A stretch of DNA of 64,000 bases from Burkholderiales bacterium 8X (GTDB lineage Bacteria > Pseudomonadota > Gammaproteobacteria > Burkholderiales > Burkholderiaceae_C). Made by a program: the position numbers and the translations under genes. Below, one piece after another: positions 33,772 through 42,632 of the stretch; the stretch's first letter is position 1, and every line of letters begins with the position of its first letter. A model generated the notes under the pieces. The model searched no databases, was not told the origin of the DNA, and saw nothing but the letters and a program-made list of their open reading frames with translations. The DNA is taken from the NCBI GenBank assembly GCA_902506565.1, contig LR732703.1, positions 3,186,916-3,250,915 of the forward strand, read 5' to 3'.

Positions 33772-35556
33772 TCAAGCCCGGGGCGGGATTACGGGCAGAA
33801 GCAGGGAAGACGGATGCGCCGGACCGCTATGAATCGTGACGCGGCCACCGAACACGGACGGCGGACGATCTTGCTCGTCGTCATGGACGAACGCTCCACA
33901 GCCCCGCATCTCGTGCTGGGGGTGTTGCGCCATGACGGGTGGTCCGGCATATTCGAAGTCCTTGCCGCGAATGCTCAGGGCGAGCCGGTAGCCTGGTGGC
34001 ACCACGATGCTCGTCGGCCAGATCTCCACTTCGACCGGAACCACCTGGCCGGGAACGAGCGGGATGAGTTCGTCATGCGGATGCCAGGGCCGCCACGGCG
34101 TCGAGCGCGCGGCGTCCAGCTTCCGGTGCGATGCCCGGAGCCAACCTTGCGCGATCGGCGTATTCGGGTCGTTGGCGCCCTGGAAGGTCACTTCCTTCAT
34201 GTCGGGCGTGAACAGGCGAATCGTCAGGAACAGGTCCGCGTCGGCGGTGTCGGAGGAGATGTAGAGACGAGCCGACAGGGGTCCGGTGATCTCGAGTTCG
34301 TCGGTTGAGGGCGGCAGCATGAACACCAGACCCGGGCCGAGCGCCTCGTAGGTGACGGAAGCCGCATCCACCGGCACAGCGCTGCCAAGGCAGGCATGCG
34401 CCGCCCCCAGGTAATACCGGGTCCAGCGGGTATCCGGGATCGGCCATGCCTGCTCCTTGCGCGCCACGAACTTGTCGACATGCCGGATCTGCAGGTTGAC
34501 GGGAGGCTCTGCGTCCCAGCCGTTGTCCGCGCCCTTCAGGAAGTGATCGAAGAACCTTTTCTGCAATGCGACCGAACGGGATATGTAGAACGAAGACCAG
34601 TGGTCGCCGCCGTGCATCTCGAGCCACTTCTGGCGCGAAGCCGCTTGCATGAAGCCTTCGGTATTGCCCCGTAGATGCAAGCCGAGCCCGCCCCAGTTGC
34701 CAGCCGAAAGAAGCGGCACGTCCACCGCGTCCCATCGAGCCGCGCGGGCCTCGAAGTACGGGTCCGGAAGCGGCCGGCTCGTCAGCTCCTGCTCCAGGTT
34801 CACCCGGTTGGCTCGCAGCGTTTCATCATCCAGCGTCTCGGGACCCGCGACCCACTCTCCCGTCACGCGACTGCGCGGTCCCCGTTCACCGGCACCATGC
34901 TGCACGTGCACGACCTGCGGTTCGAACCACGACTTCCACAATGCCGTGCAGGCAATACCTCCATGTCGCACGGCGTCCCGGTAGAGGTCGGCGCCGCCTT
35001 CCCAGACACAGATCGCCGCGAGCGACGGGGGACGGCGCGATGCGGCAAACCACTGGTTCATGCCGTAGTAGGAGATCCCGTTCATGCCGACCTTGCCGTT
35101 GCTCCATAGCTGTGCGGCGGCCCAGGCGATCGCCTCGCAGATGTCCCGGCTCTCGCGCTCCGACCAGGGATCCAGGCGCCCGGGCGAGCGAGCCGCGCCG
35201 CGGCTGTCGACGCGAATGCAGACATAGCCATCGCACACCCATTTCTCGGGATCCACTGTTTCCCAGTTCTGGTAGCGGCCGCTGGACCCTTCCGCTACGT
35301 CGGGATGGCTGCGGACCATGCCTTCGAACGCCGCCGGATAGCCCTCCTGAAAGGCCAACCCCTTGCCGTAGGGGCCATAGCTGAGAATGACGGGATATCG
35401 ACCCTCCGCCACGGGTCGGAAGACGTCCGCCATGAGCGTCACGCCGTCGTCCATCACGATCGGCACGTCCCATTCGACGAGCAATGATTCCTGCTCGGAC
35501 TCGCGTCCAGCAATGTCCTCTTGGAAAGCGTCGGCGATGTTTGCAGCGTGATTCAT
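33772..35556 (-). CDS. CocE/NonD family hydrolase
   Basis: A 594-residue alpha/beta hydrolase of the X-Pro dipeptidyl-peptidase S15 type, used for esters (cocaine esterase), acylated amino compounds and beta-lactam precursors. The start MNHAANIADAFQEDIAGRES (35556) is preferred over a longer frame. Seen are the nucleophile elbow MNGISYYGMNQW (Ser in G-x-S-Y-x-G), IRVDSRGAARSPG, the likely acid region before it, and the catalytic His in EMHGGDHWSSFYIS. A jelly-roll C-terminal domain (LEITGPLSARLYISSDTADA) closes it. No signal peptide. It may release the acid metabolised by the genes downstream. Gap to BKACE is 23 bp. Confidence 0.9.
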   Translation of the reverse strand: MNHAANIADAFQEDIAGRESEQESLLVEWDVPIVMDDGVTLMADVFRPVAEGRYPVILSYGPYGKGLAFQEGYPAAFEGMVRSHPDVAEGSSGRYQNWETVDPEKWVCDGYVCIRVDSRGAARSPGRLDPWSERESRDICEAIAWAAAQLWSNGKVGMNGISYYGMNQWFAASRRPPSLAAICVWEGGADLYRDAVRHGGIACTALWKSWFEPQVVHVQHGAGERGPRSRVTGEWVAGPETLDDETLRANRVNLEQELTSRPLPDPYFEARAARWDAVDVPLLSAGNWGGLGLHLRGNTEGFMQAASRQKWLEMHGGDHWSSFYISRSVALQKRFFDHFLKGADNGWDAEPPVNLQIRHVDKFVARKEQAWPIPDTRWTRYYLGAAHACLGSAVPVDAASVTYEALGPGLVFMLPPSTDELEITGPLSARLYISSDTADADLFLTIRLFTPDMKEVTFQGANDPNTPIAQGWLRASHRKLDAARSTPWRPWHPHDELIPLVPGQVVPVEVEIWPTSIVVPPGYRLALSIRGKDFEYAGPPVMAQHPQHEMRGCGAFVHDDEQDRPPSVFGGRVTIHSGPAHPSSLLLPVIPPRA

Positions 35557-36663
35557 GAGCGTCCTGTCAGGTCTGTGGCCTGCGACTGTGAGTCGGGCAC
35601 GGGTCTGCCACGGAGGATAGGAAAGCTCGTCAAGCTTCGGAAATGCTCTCCGGGCATGGCAGCTATGCCATGGGCCGCTGTTGAAGCCAGCTCGCAAGAT
35701 TCCGCGAAGCCCGGTCGAGAATGCCTCAGGTTTAACAACCGCAAGCTCCAGCACTTACCTACGGCCTATGAATGCTATCCGAGCGCTATGCGGTCCGTTA
35801 ATCGACGGCCCAGAAGCACTGACTGCAAGAGCGACGCGAGCCCTCACCACTCGATGCTTGCCAGTGGCGCTCGAGGACTACGCGTGTCAACAGCGTTCAA
35901 CGCCATGCAATGAAGGTGCATGCGATTCATACCTTGCAAACCCTAACCTTTTCGGGAGAAAGACGAGTGCGTGCGCAACAGGATTCGCGGGCAAATGCCA
36001 CTTCCACTTGAGACCGCGCCAATTCTTACAGAGCAAAAGGTTTCACGTTCCGGCGTCTTCCTACCCCGCTGTCGCTCTCGTATCGGCATCACCGCAGATC
36101 ACCTGCGTAGAGCGAAGAGAAGCATGCTTAGCCCCTGGGAAACGCGAGGTTCTGGCGCGTACTCATGCATCGTGGGACGCAGAGCGGATCTCACGTGAGG
36201 TGGCTAGGCAGGAACCGCCCATGTAGGGTCTGCGGCGTGCTTTGCGTAGTTTTTTAGCCTTGACGGCGAGGCGCCGCAAATCGCACGGGCCATCCGCTAG
36301 GCACATGCAAGCTGCAGGTGCATCCTGCGGAAGCAGTGGCCTGATAGTCCGTTGTTCGTTAGAACGTCGGTGCAGCGGCAATGGACCTTCAAACGGTGTC
36401 TGCATTCCAGTTCAGTAAATAGCGAACCTTGTTAACGGTCCGCTTTGATCCGCCACGATAAAGGTGCCTTTCAGAGGACCATCACTTGATGCTGGAGTCT
36501 TGGCTGCGTAAGGCGAGTCTGTAACCAGGAAGTGCCTTCCAAAAGTGCTGGCGCTGCAGCTGCCGGAGGCATTGCACGGCAGTCCGCAAGAGCGAACCTC
36601 TGCGAGGGTGTGGTGCGGTGGCGCTGCCTGCTACGCTTGCAGCCTTTCAAGTTTCTGCGCCTA
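35557..36663. other. About 1.1 kb without a supported gene, left flank of the modification island
   Basis: Several short open frames, none with a recognisable domain, good ribosome-binding site or partner. One on the plus strand (about 35681-36226) ends ASWDAERISREVARQEPPM but lacks similarity that I recognise. Base composition drops relative to the catabolic genes upstream. This looks like decayed or horizontally acquired DNA flanking the GIY-YIG gene. Confidence 0.35.
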
Positions 36664-37659
36664 ATGACTTCAAATATTAAGAACCCTGGCGGTGTCCTAG
36701 TACGCGTGTTGCGAGCCATTGACGGCTTTCACCGAGCGCACGGCTTCTTTCCCAGCATCGTGGAAGCGCCGCAAGAGGTGATCGACGATGTCCTCAACTA
36801 CTACCTTGAGCCAAAAGGCGCCGAGTTGCTACGAGAGCGGGTTGAACTACGCCCTGTGCAGCAGAACACCGTGGTAGCTTTGGGCGGGTCAGCCTCGTTT
36901 GAATACTCGGCTGGTGCCGATCCACTAAGTACGCCAGCGGTTGCTCGCGCATGGATTGGACTGGATGACAGCCCGTGGGCTGAGGTGCCGATGCTCGCGC
37001 GGCCAGCGGTGCTGCCGCTCAAACCGCTTGAGGTCTCCTCCCAAATCGTTTACGTGCTCACCAACCCTGCGATGCCAGGTTTGGTGAAGGTTGGGAAGAC
37101 GACCCAAATGGAAGTCGAGGCGCGGATGAAGCAGCTTTTTGGTACTGGCGTACCAGTGCCCTTTGACTGTGCGTTCGCTTGCCAGGTGAAAGACGCGCAT
37201 GAAGTCGAAAAGGCGCTTCACTTCGCCTTCGGCAATGCTCGCATTAACCCGAATCGCGAGTTCTTCAAGATCGAGCCTGAGCGAGTAATTGCAGTGCTTA
37301 AATTGCTTAAGGTAGACGATGTGACCATGCAGGTGGAGCAGCAGATCGAAGCGGAGGTAACGACCGTCGACAAGCAATCCGCGCAGCAGATGAAGGATCG
37401 CCGACCGCACATGCGCTTCTACGAACTCGGCATTCCGCAAGGCTCCACCCTCTTGTTCAAGGACGGGGGGGCACAAGCGACCGTCGTTGAGGACCGCAAG
37501 GTGATATTTCAGGATGAAGTGCAGTCGCTGACTTCAGCCACGCGGAAAGTGCTCGGCCTCGCTGACGACTACCCCCTGCAGCCGTCGCCGTACTGGCTGT
37601 TCAACGGTACGAGCGTCAAGGCGCTGTACGAGGCATTCCACAATTCGGACCCAGAGTAG
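36664..37659 (+). CDS. GIY-YIG (T5orf172-type) nuclease with RAMA-like C-terminal domain
   Basis: A 331-residue protein, start MTSNIKNPGGVLVRVLRAID at 36664 (an upstream ATG at 36532 is less likely). In the middle is the GIY-YIG core: IVYVLTNPAMPGLVKVGKT (GIY and YIG equivalents), the catalytic Arg in VEARMKQLFGTG, and HFAFGNARINPNREFFKIEP with the His/Glu. The C-terminal segment (MRFYELGIPQGSTLLFKDGG, QATVVEDRKVIFQDE, then SATRKVLGL) resembles RAMA domains linked to restriction and adenine methylation. It is convergent with the D12 methyltransferase operon 600 bp away. A modification-dependent or modification-sensitive restriction role is an inference. Confidence 0.78.
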   Translation: MTSNIKNPGGVLVRVLRAIDGFHRAHGFFPSIVEAPQEVIDDVLNYYLEPKGAELLRERVELRPVQQNTVVALGGSASFEYSAGADPLSTPAVARAWIGLDDSPWAEVPMLARPAVLPLKPLEVSSQIVYVLTNPAMPGLVKVGKTTQMEVEARMKQLFGTGVPVPFDCAFACQVKDAHEVEKALHFAFGNARINPNREFFKIEPERVIAVLKLLKVDDVTMQVEQQIEAEVTTVDKQSAQQMKDRRPHMRFYELGIPQGSTLLFKDGGAQATVVEDRKVIFQDEVQSLTSATRKVLGLADDYPLQPSPYWLFNGTSVKALYEAFHNSDPE

Positions 37660-38274
37660 GCAACCAATCTGGATTGCCCCAAACTGTGCGGAGCTCCTGG
37701 TCCCTGGTAGCGCGCTTTGCACCGCCTTCAGCGTTGATCCTGGCGAACTTACAGCGGCTGTTCACTGAGCGGACTTCATAGACAAGTTCGCACTGCTGAT
37801 CGTGTTCCCGGCGGTCGAGTTTGAACAACGAAGAAATGCAGGTCGAGAGTGCCCGCGATGCAGCGATCGCGGTCCCTCGCCGATAGACGCGCGGTTCCTG
37901 GCCGGGGTTCAATTGCTGTCACTGCGGTCATTGCGCCGCCTTGACCTGCAAAAGCAAGAACGCTTGCAACGGAGCGGAGGCAGGCACATAGCGCGAGCTT
38001 GGGAACGCTTTGTCAAACGTGCCGAGCGTCCGGCAAATGCGGCAGATTAACTGGGCGCAATACTCGGCGCCCTCGACGGCTTAAAACGGGCTTAGCATCG
38101 CTTCCAGCTAAAGGAAGGGCGGTGACAGCATCGACGGTGGTGCGAACGGCAGCCCTGATCAAAGTCGTGGTAGCGCTCAGCGTCGCAAACGCTACTGTCG
38201 AGATGCTTAATTCACTGACGGCGAAATGAATACCGAGCAGTCAGCGACGCGGGCACAACTACTGCAGCGCGCGA
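37660..38274. other. Region between the GIY-YIG gene and the methyltransferase, no supported gene
   Basis: Short frames only. A plus-strand frame at 37802-38050 contains a single CPRC pair (ECPRCSDRGPSP) that hints at a zinc-ribbon of a decayed transposase, but the rest does not match anything I can name. Both genes on either side are convergent, so the region should hold their transcript ends; no strong terminator hairpin was seen. Confidence 0.3.
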
Positions 38275-39444
38275 TCAGACTCGGAAGCAAGCGATACTTT
38301 CGATGCAGGCCTTTCTTCCGCCTCTGCTCGCCGCCGAGCCACCAAGTGTGCTGAAGGTAGAGCTGACTTCATAAACTTCGATTGACGCGAATTTTCCAGT
38401 GCCTAGCCGAACGAAATCAGCGGTAGTTAAGCCATTACTCGCCCCCTCCGAAGGAAATGTAAGCACAAGACTGACCTGCTGGGTAGCACACCCATCAACT
38501 AGTGCGCGAGCAGCACTGTGGGCTTCGCCCTTCCGACTAAACGAAGATCCTGGCCGCTCAGACAGCGGCGGGTAACGTCCCACGCCAGTTACTGTCACCT
38601 CGAAGCCGCGGGCGAGAGTCTCCAAGACATGATAAAAGCGACTGTAATGAACATCAGAGTATGGAGGATCTGCAAACACTAGATCGCCCGGCTCTAGGTT
38701 TCGAATGCAATCTTGGTAGTCGCCGACCAAAGCTTTCCCTTTAGTCTGCGCATGAGCGCAAGCGACTGAGCGAAGCGCCTGAGCAGTCAAATCCCAAACG
38801 TCTCGATCCCAAGCTTCCACGATGAAACGAGCAGCAGTGTCCGTCGGCTGAAAAGGCTGGGCAGTGTGCCCAGGAGAGGCAGCGCAACGGCTCGCCGCTT
38901 CGACAAGAGCCGCGATGCACGCATTGCTCTCCGCAATCGAACTTGGGACTGTTTGGCGCAGGGCGTCGAGTTCAAGCGCCTGCATCGGCGAGAAATAGTG
39001 CCCCCCGTACGCTATGGTCATGGGGAATTCACCTCCGAGGTTATCGAGCAAAGATGGCAGGACAGAATGGCAAAACTTTCGAGACCGCACGACTAATGAC
39101 CGAATGCGCGTAGCGATCGTCAAATCGGGCTGAATAGACCGACTCGAATTAGGAAAGTGAACAACAATAGAATTGACGACTTTCCTCGCTGCCTGGAACC
39201 AAGTGCGAATGATCGAATCTGCATCAAGCACGATTGTTCGCTCCACGACGGCCGCAGCCCTTGCTGCAGCGAACGACTGAAGGTCACTGGAAAAGATTGC
39301 TTTGCTTGTCGACTGAGCTAGAAACCAAGACACTGCACCTGAGCCGCAAAATGGGTCAGCCACCCGACGAGCATTGACACTTTCGCATTTCAGGATCTCC
39401 CCAAGTACCGGCAGCAGCTTACCCTTGTGCCCCATGTACTTCAT
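38275..39444 (-). CDS. D12-class N6-adenine DNA methyltransferase
   Basis: A 389-residue DNA adenine methyltransferase that would protect or mark a recognition site. The N-terminal MKYMGHKGKLLPVLG matches the K-Y-x-G-x-K opening of D12 enzymes; SAM motif I is ADPFCGSGAVSWFLA (residues 29-43), and catalytic motif IV is DPPY at residues 259-262 (LVFADPPYSDVHYSRFYHVL). Between them is a target-recognition insert of about 200 residues. The ATG at 39444 overlaps the upstream stop codon by ATGA. It is the third gene of a coupled operon with the 441-residue and DGQHR proteins. The target site is unknown. Confidence 0.88.
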   Translation of the reverse strand: MKYMGHKGKLLPVLGEILKCESVNARRVADPFCGSGAVSWFLAQSTSKAIFSSDLQSFAAARAAAVVERTIVLDADSIIRTWFQAARKVVNSIVVHFPNSSRSIQPDLTIATRIRSLVVRSRKFCHSVLPSLLDNLGGEFPMTIAYGGHYFSPMQALELDALRQTVPSSIAESNACIAALVEAASRCAASPGHTAQPFQPTDTAARFIVEAWDRDVWDLTAQALRSVACAHAQTKGKALVGDYQDCIRNLEPGDLVFADPPYSDVHYSRFYHVLETLARGFEVTVTGVGRYPPLSERPGSSFSRKGEAHSAARALVDGCATQQVSLVLTFPSEGASNGLTTADFVRLGTGKFASIEVYEVSSTFSTLGGSAASRGGRKACIESIACFRV

Positions 39445-40766
39445 GCAACAAGTCCCCAAGCGATGCACGCGTCGGGCCGAGCGAGCCGTGCTGAGCGCGA
39501 GACGTTGGCGGCATCCCAAAAAGATTGAGGATACGGCGGATTCAAAGTGAATTCATCAACCGCAATGCGATAGTCTTCCTCTAAATCGAAAAGTGCTACC
39601 GCGGCAGTGGGTGACCAGATTCCTGCATGAGATAACCAGTTTTCCATCCATTGCTTTGCGGCGGTGTTTGTTGCAGCGCTAATGCTCATTTTAGAAGCGC
39701 TCATTGCCATACGCAGCAAGAAAAATCCGCGGCACACCACGTTTCCTACGTTGGTAGCCGAAGCGGCAGCAAGTGCGAAGGGAACGCTCGGATAGGCTGT
39801 GTGATTAAGCCGGCGCAGTATGTCGAACTCACTTGCTCCCGTATTTGCTGCAATGCTAATCGCGACGTCGTTGAGCTGCTCGTTAAAGGTTGGCTTTTCG
39901 GCAGCTTGGCTCTGAGAGATTAATTTTGGAACTGCGTCTGCAACAATGTAGTTGATAAGGGCTGCGTCGAATGCGAGGGAGGTACCATCGCTCAAGAAGA
40001 GCCTCCAGATGTCCAGGATCAGCTGAGCGTCTGGCGTCGTCATAGGCAAGAGAGGCTTTGCAGCCAACCCTGCTTCATAGCTCGCGTTATTACGCGCAAA
40101 GTGATCACGGGAAGGGTCCCATAAGTCGAGTCCCCAACTAGCGAGGGTCGCACTCGCGTTGACGTATTGTACGCTTGACAATACATGCCCCAAGTTTACC
40201 GAGGGGAGTAGCTTTATCTGCTCGTTGAAAAGCCTTTTGGCATCGGAGCGATGAACCCATTGATTCCATAGTCCCCAGACTGCATCATGGGTTTTTTGAG
40301 GGGACACCGCTTGCCTCAAGCCTTTGCTATCGAGATAATAAAACCCATTCCTCTTCACTCGGATCCCACTCCACGCGAACAAGGACATCGCCGCGCGTAG
40401 CTCCGCATAGTATGCGAGATGAAGAGCCTGACCATTTGCGTGATTCAGCATAGCGCTCGTAGCAGCGGCAGCATAGCGCCACCCTTCGATGAGATGCACC
40501 AACTGCTCTGCAGCCAACACCGCCTGAGGACTAGCCCCCGCAGCCGGTATCAGTAGATCGCTAATGTTGTTAATCGGACCGAGAGAGCTCAGGCCTCGGA
40601 GAGTCCCGGCCCCGTCCGACAAAGTGCATATATCCGTGCACCACTTAGTAAACGCGGCCTGGGTTGGCGTATGTCTATTCGCTCGCCGTGCTGAGTGGGC
40701 GGATTTGGGCGTAGATCCGCGCTTTGCGGATTTAGAAGCGCCGCCGCGCTGTTTTCCGATGTTCAT
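39441..40766 (-). CDS. Unrecognised 441-residue protein between a DGQHR protein and a DNA methyltransferase
   Basis: I do not recognise the family. The first 35 residues are basic and Ser/Gly/Thr-rich (MNIGKQRGGASKSAKRGSTP), suggesting nucleic-acid contact. The rest is mainly alpha-helical with many Ala and aromatic residues: AAEQLVHLIEGWRYAAAATS, AYYAELRAAMSLFAWSG, NQWVHRSDAKRLFNEQ and VKRNGFYYLDSKG. No nuclease, helicase or methylase motif is visible, and no signal or membrane segment. ATGA overlaps at both ends (with the DGQHR gene at 40763-40766 and with the methyltransferase at 39441-39444) indicate fixed stoichiometry or complex formation. Confidence 0.75.
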   Translation of the reverse strand: MNIGKQRGGASKSAKRGSTPKSAHSARRANRHTPTQAAFTKWCTDICTLSDGAGTLRGLSSLGPINNISDLLIPAAGASPQAVLAAEQLVHLIEGWRYAAAATSAMLNHANGQALHLAYYAELRAAMSLFAWSGIRVKRNGFYYLDSKGLRQAVSPQKTHDAVWGLWNQWVHRSDAKRLFNEQIKLLPSVNLGHVLSSVQYVNASATLASWGLDLWDPSRDHFARNNASYEAGLAAKPLLPMTTPDAQLILDIWRLFLSDGTSLAFDAALINYIVADAVPKLISQSQAAEKPTFNEQLNDVAISIAANTGASEFDILRRLNHTAYPSVPFALAAASATNVGNVVCRGFFLLRMAMSASKMSISAATNTAAKQWMENWLSHAGIWSPTAAVALFDLEEDYRIAVDEFTLNPPYPQSFWDAANVSRSARLARPDACIAWGLVA

Positions 40767-42397
40767 CGGCCAAGTAGCCCCGCGGCCAATTTTGCCGCTT
40801 CAGCAATTTGCTTGTTTTTTCCTTGCTGAAGTGATTCCAAGCACTTCGATTGAAGCATTGAATAACCACTGCTGCCGCGAAATGCAGCTTGCGCCTGCTT
40901 CTCATCATTCGAGAGGCTTCGCGAAGATGACGTGCGCCAGTCCACTCCATCAATTAGCCCAATCGCGACGGCCTGAAGAAACTTATTGGCACTGGACATT
41001 TCAGAAAATTCTTCCAGCGCATCAGAGACGTCTTCGTCTTCTGGCGAGTCGGAGACTCGATCCGATTCCCAGGTTTCAAGCTCGATATCGGAGTAGACCA
41101 CTTGGCAAAGTGCATTGAACACAACCAAAACCGATCTCGCCCCCTGATCGGTGCCAAGCAGAGTTGTGTTTCCCGCAAATGCAGCATGCAGACCGTGAGG
41201 ATTAGTTTGCCTTTGTTCCTGAAGCGGTTTGGATCGAAAGTCATTAGCACAACCTTTGATCCATTCGGCGTTGGAGTTTTCGACTGCGTCGTGCACATAC
41301 TTCCAACAAGCAATCAGGAAAGCAGCCTGCTGCGATCGCTTCCATGGAAGGATGCGCTCGGTAGCATCTCGATCAATAGATCCAAAAAGGCCGCCGATCC
41401 GATTTTCGCTGCCCCAGCGACGGACGAAGCTAGCCATAAGGGACCGAATGAACGCCGCATTTGATACATGGCCATCCACACGATTGCCGTGCAGCTCGAT
41501 ACGATCCCGCCAAGGACTCTGCTCATGGCGCCAGAGGACTTCGGTGAGCTCTTGCGCACGATGCTCTTGATAGACCTTTATTGTCTCGCCGCTTTCGAGC
41601 CAACTTTGGCTCCGAAGTTCGGGATACAGGTCATATGCAAGGCTGGGATTGATTTTCTTTGGTTCAACATTGATGACCCAGAACAGGTACGCCTGCCAAG
41701 ATTCAGTGAGACCGTTAAAAAATACCACTGGAACTTCGTAGTCTTCACCAAGGCCAAACATCCCCATTTCGTCAGTTGCAAACAGCCGGTGCTGGCCATC
41801 TATGATCTCAATGGGCTCCAAACTCGATTGAGGAATCTGAAAGTTGCTTTCGGTCGCGCCTGCAGGGATGCTTAGAAAGTAGCCCGACTTATCCTTCTCG
41901 ACGGATACCCCGTATCCGTCGCTAACGCCAAGGAGCTTGCCCGCTCGGCGACGCTTATCACTGGATCCGATGACATTAACCAAAATGGAGGTAGGCAGCC
42001 AGCCTGGATGAATCAGCTTAGGATGCTCCGATGCGTTCAGCGAAGGCTGGCTCGAAAGGGGATAGCCGTACTGTAAGTATCGAGCGATGCTTTTCGACCT
42101 ATCTGCTTGGTGAGCGCGCTGGTATCCCGCTCCACGGCCGCCATGCCTGCGTTCCTTCACTTGCCGACGGCTTACGCCCGCCAGACGGCGCAACGTGGAT
42201 AACGCAATGGACCCGATGAAGAACAGTTTAGACGGTTCGGGTAAGTCTGGCGGCGACCACTCCGCTTCGTCCCATGAGGGCAACCATTGAGAAACCTTCA
42301 AGAGTGGTATGCGGACGTGGTCGGTCATTTGTTCGTATGCTTTCAATGAATCCTGGGCGCGGCTGTACGGCATCCTCCAGCAGGCAGTGTGTAACAT
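40763..42397 (-). CDS. DGQHR-domain protein (DndB-like)
   Basis: A 544-residue protein with the defining motif IEIIDGQHRLFA (DGQHR at residues 200-204) preceded by AGYQRAHQADRSKSIARYLQ, the R/Y-x-I-x-x-Y-L element of DndB/DGQHR proteins. The centre (WQAYLFWVINVEPKKINPSL) is the conserved INxxxxxIxP-like segment. These proteins, ParB-fold relatives, regulate or take part in DNA modification systems such as phosphorothioation. No DndCDE or DpdA genes are present; instead it opens an operon with a 441-residue protein and a D12 methyltransferase. An ATG at 42328 (MTDHVRIPLLKVSQWLPSW) is an equally good start, giving 521 residues. Confidence 0.85.
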   Translation of the reverse strand: MLHTACWRMPYSRAQDSLKAYEQMTDHVRIPLLKVSQWLPSWDEAEWSPPDLPEPSKLFFIGSIALSTLRRLAGVSRRQVKERRHGGRGAGYQRAHQADRSKSIARYLQYGYPLSSQPSLNASEHPKLIHPGWLPTSILVNVIGSSDKRRRAGKLLGVSDGYGVSVEKDKSGYFLSIPAGATESNFQIPQSSLEPIEIIDGQHRLFATDEMGMFGLGEDYEVPVVFFNGLTESWQAYLFWVINVEPKKINPSLAYDLYPELRSQSWLESGETIKVYQEHRAQELTEVLWRHEQSPWRDRIELHGNRVDGHVSNAAFIRSLMASFVRRWGSENRIGGLFGSIDRDATERILPWKRSQQAAFLIACWKYVHDAVENSNAEWIKGCANDFRSKPLQEQRQTNPHGLHAAFAGNTTLLGTDQGARSVLVVFNALCQVVYSDIELETWESDRVSDSPEDEDVSDALEEFSEMSSANKFLQAVAIGLIDGVDWRTSSSRSLSNDEKQAQAAFRGSSGYSMLQSKCLESLQQGKNKQIAEAAKLAAGLLGR

Positions 42398-42525
42398 AGT
42401 ACATCGAGCCCCTCTCCGAAGGCTACTGCGGAGCCGAACCGCAGCCGCACGTGTGCACCTCGAAGCTCAAAGGTGTGCGTCCGATCTTGTGACCGTGCCG
42501 AAAGAACAGCCCTTGGATCTGAGCC

Positions 42526-42540
42526 TAGCGGGACACTTCC
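42526..42540. repeat. Copy of TAGCGGGACAYTTCC
   Basis: TAGCGGGACACTTCC here matches TAGCGGGACATTTCC at 16179-16193 with one mismatch, in the same orientation. The motif resembles ends of some IS elements, but no flanking target duplication or matching opposite end was identified. Confidence 0.3.
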
Positions 42541-42632
42541 CGTAGCTTGATTTTTGTCTCGTCTGCCGGTGGTGGGATCAGCCGTCGCAGTGCGGCGCGA
42601 TTGGCGGTGTCCCCGAGCCCGACGTAACAGAA

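Noticed and set aside
35681-36226. 181-residue plus-strand frame in the gap before the GIY-YIG gene
   Set aside because: No recognised domain, no ribosome-binding site and unremarkable composition; probably chance in decayed DNA.
37802-38230. Possible zinc-ribbon transposase remnant (ECPRCSDRG)
   Set aside because: Only one CxxC pair with no further transposase similarity in any frame; too weak to annotate.
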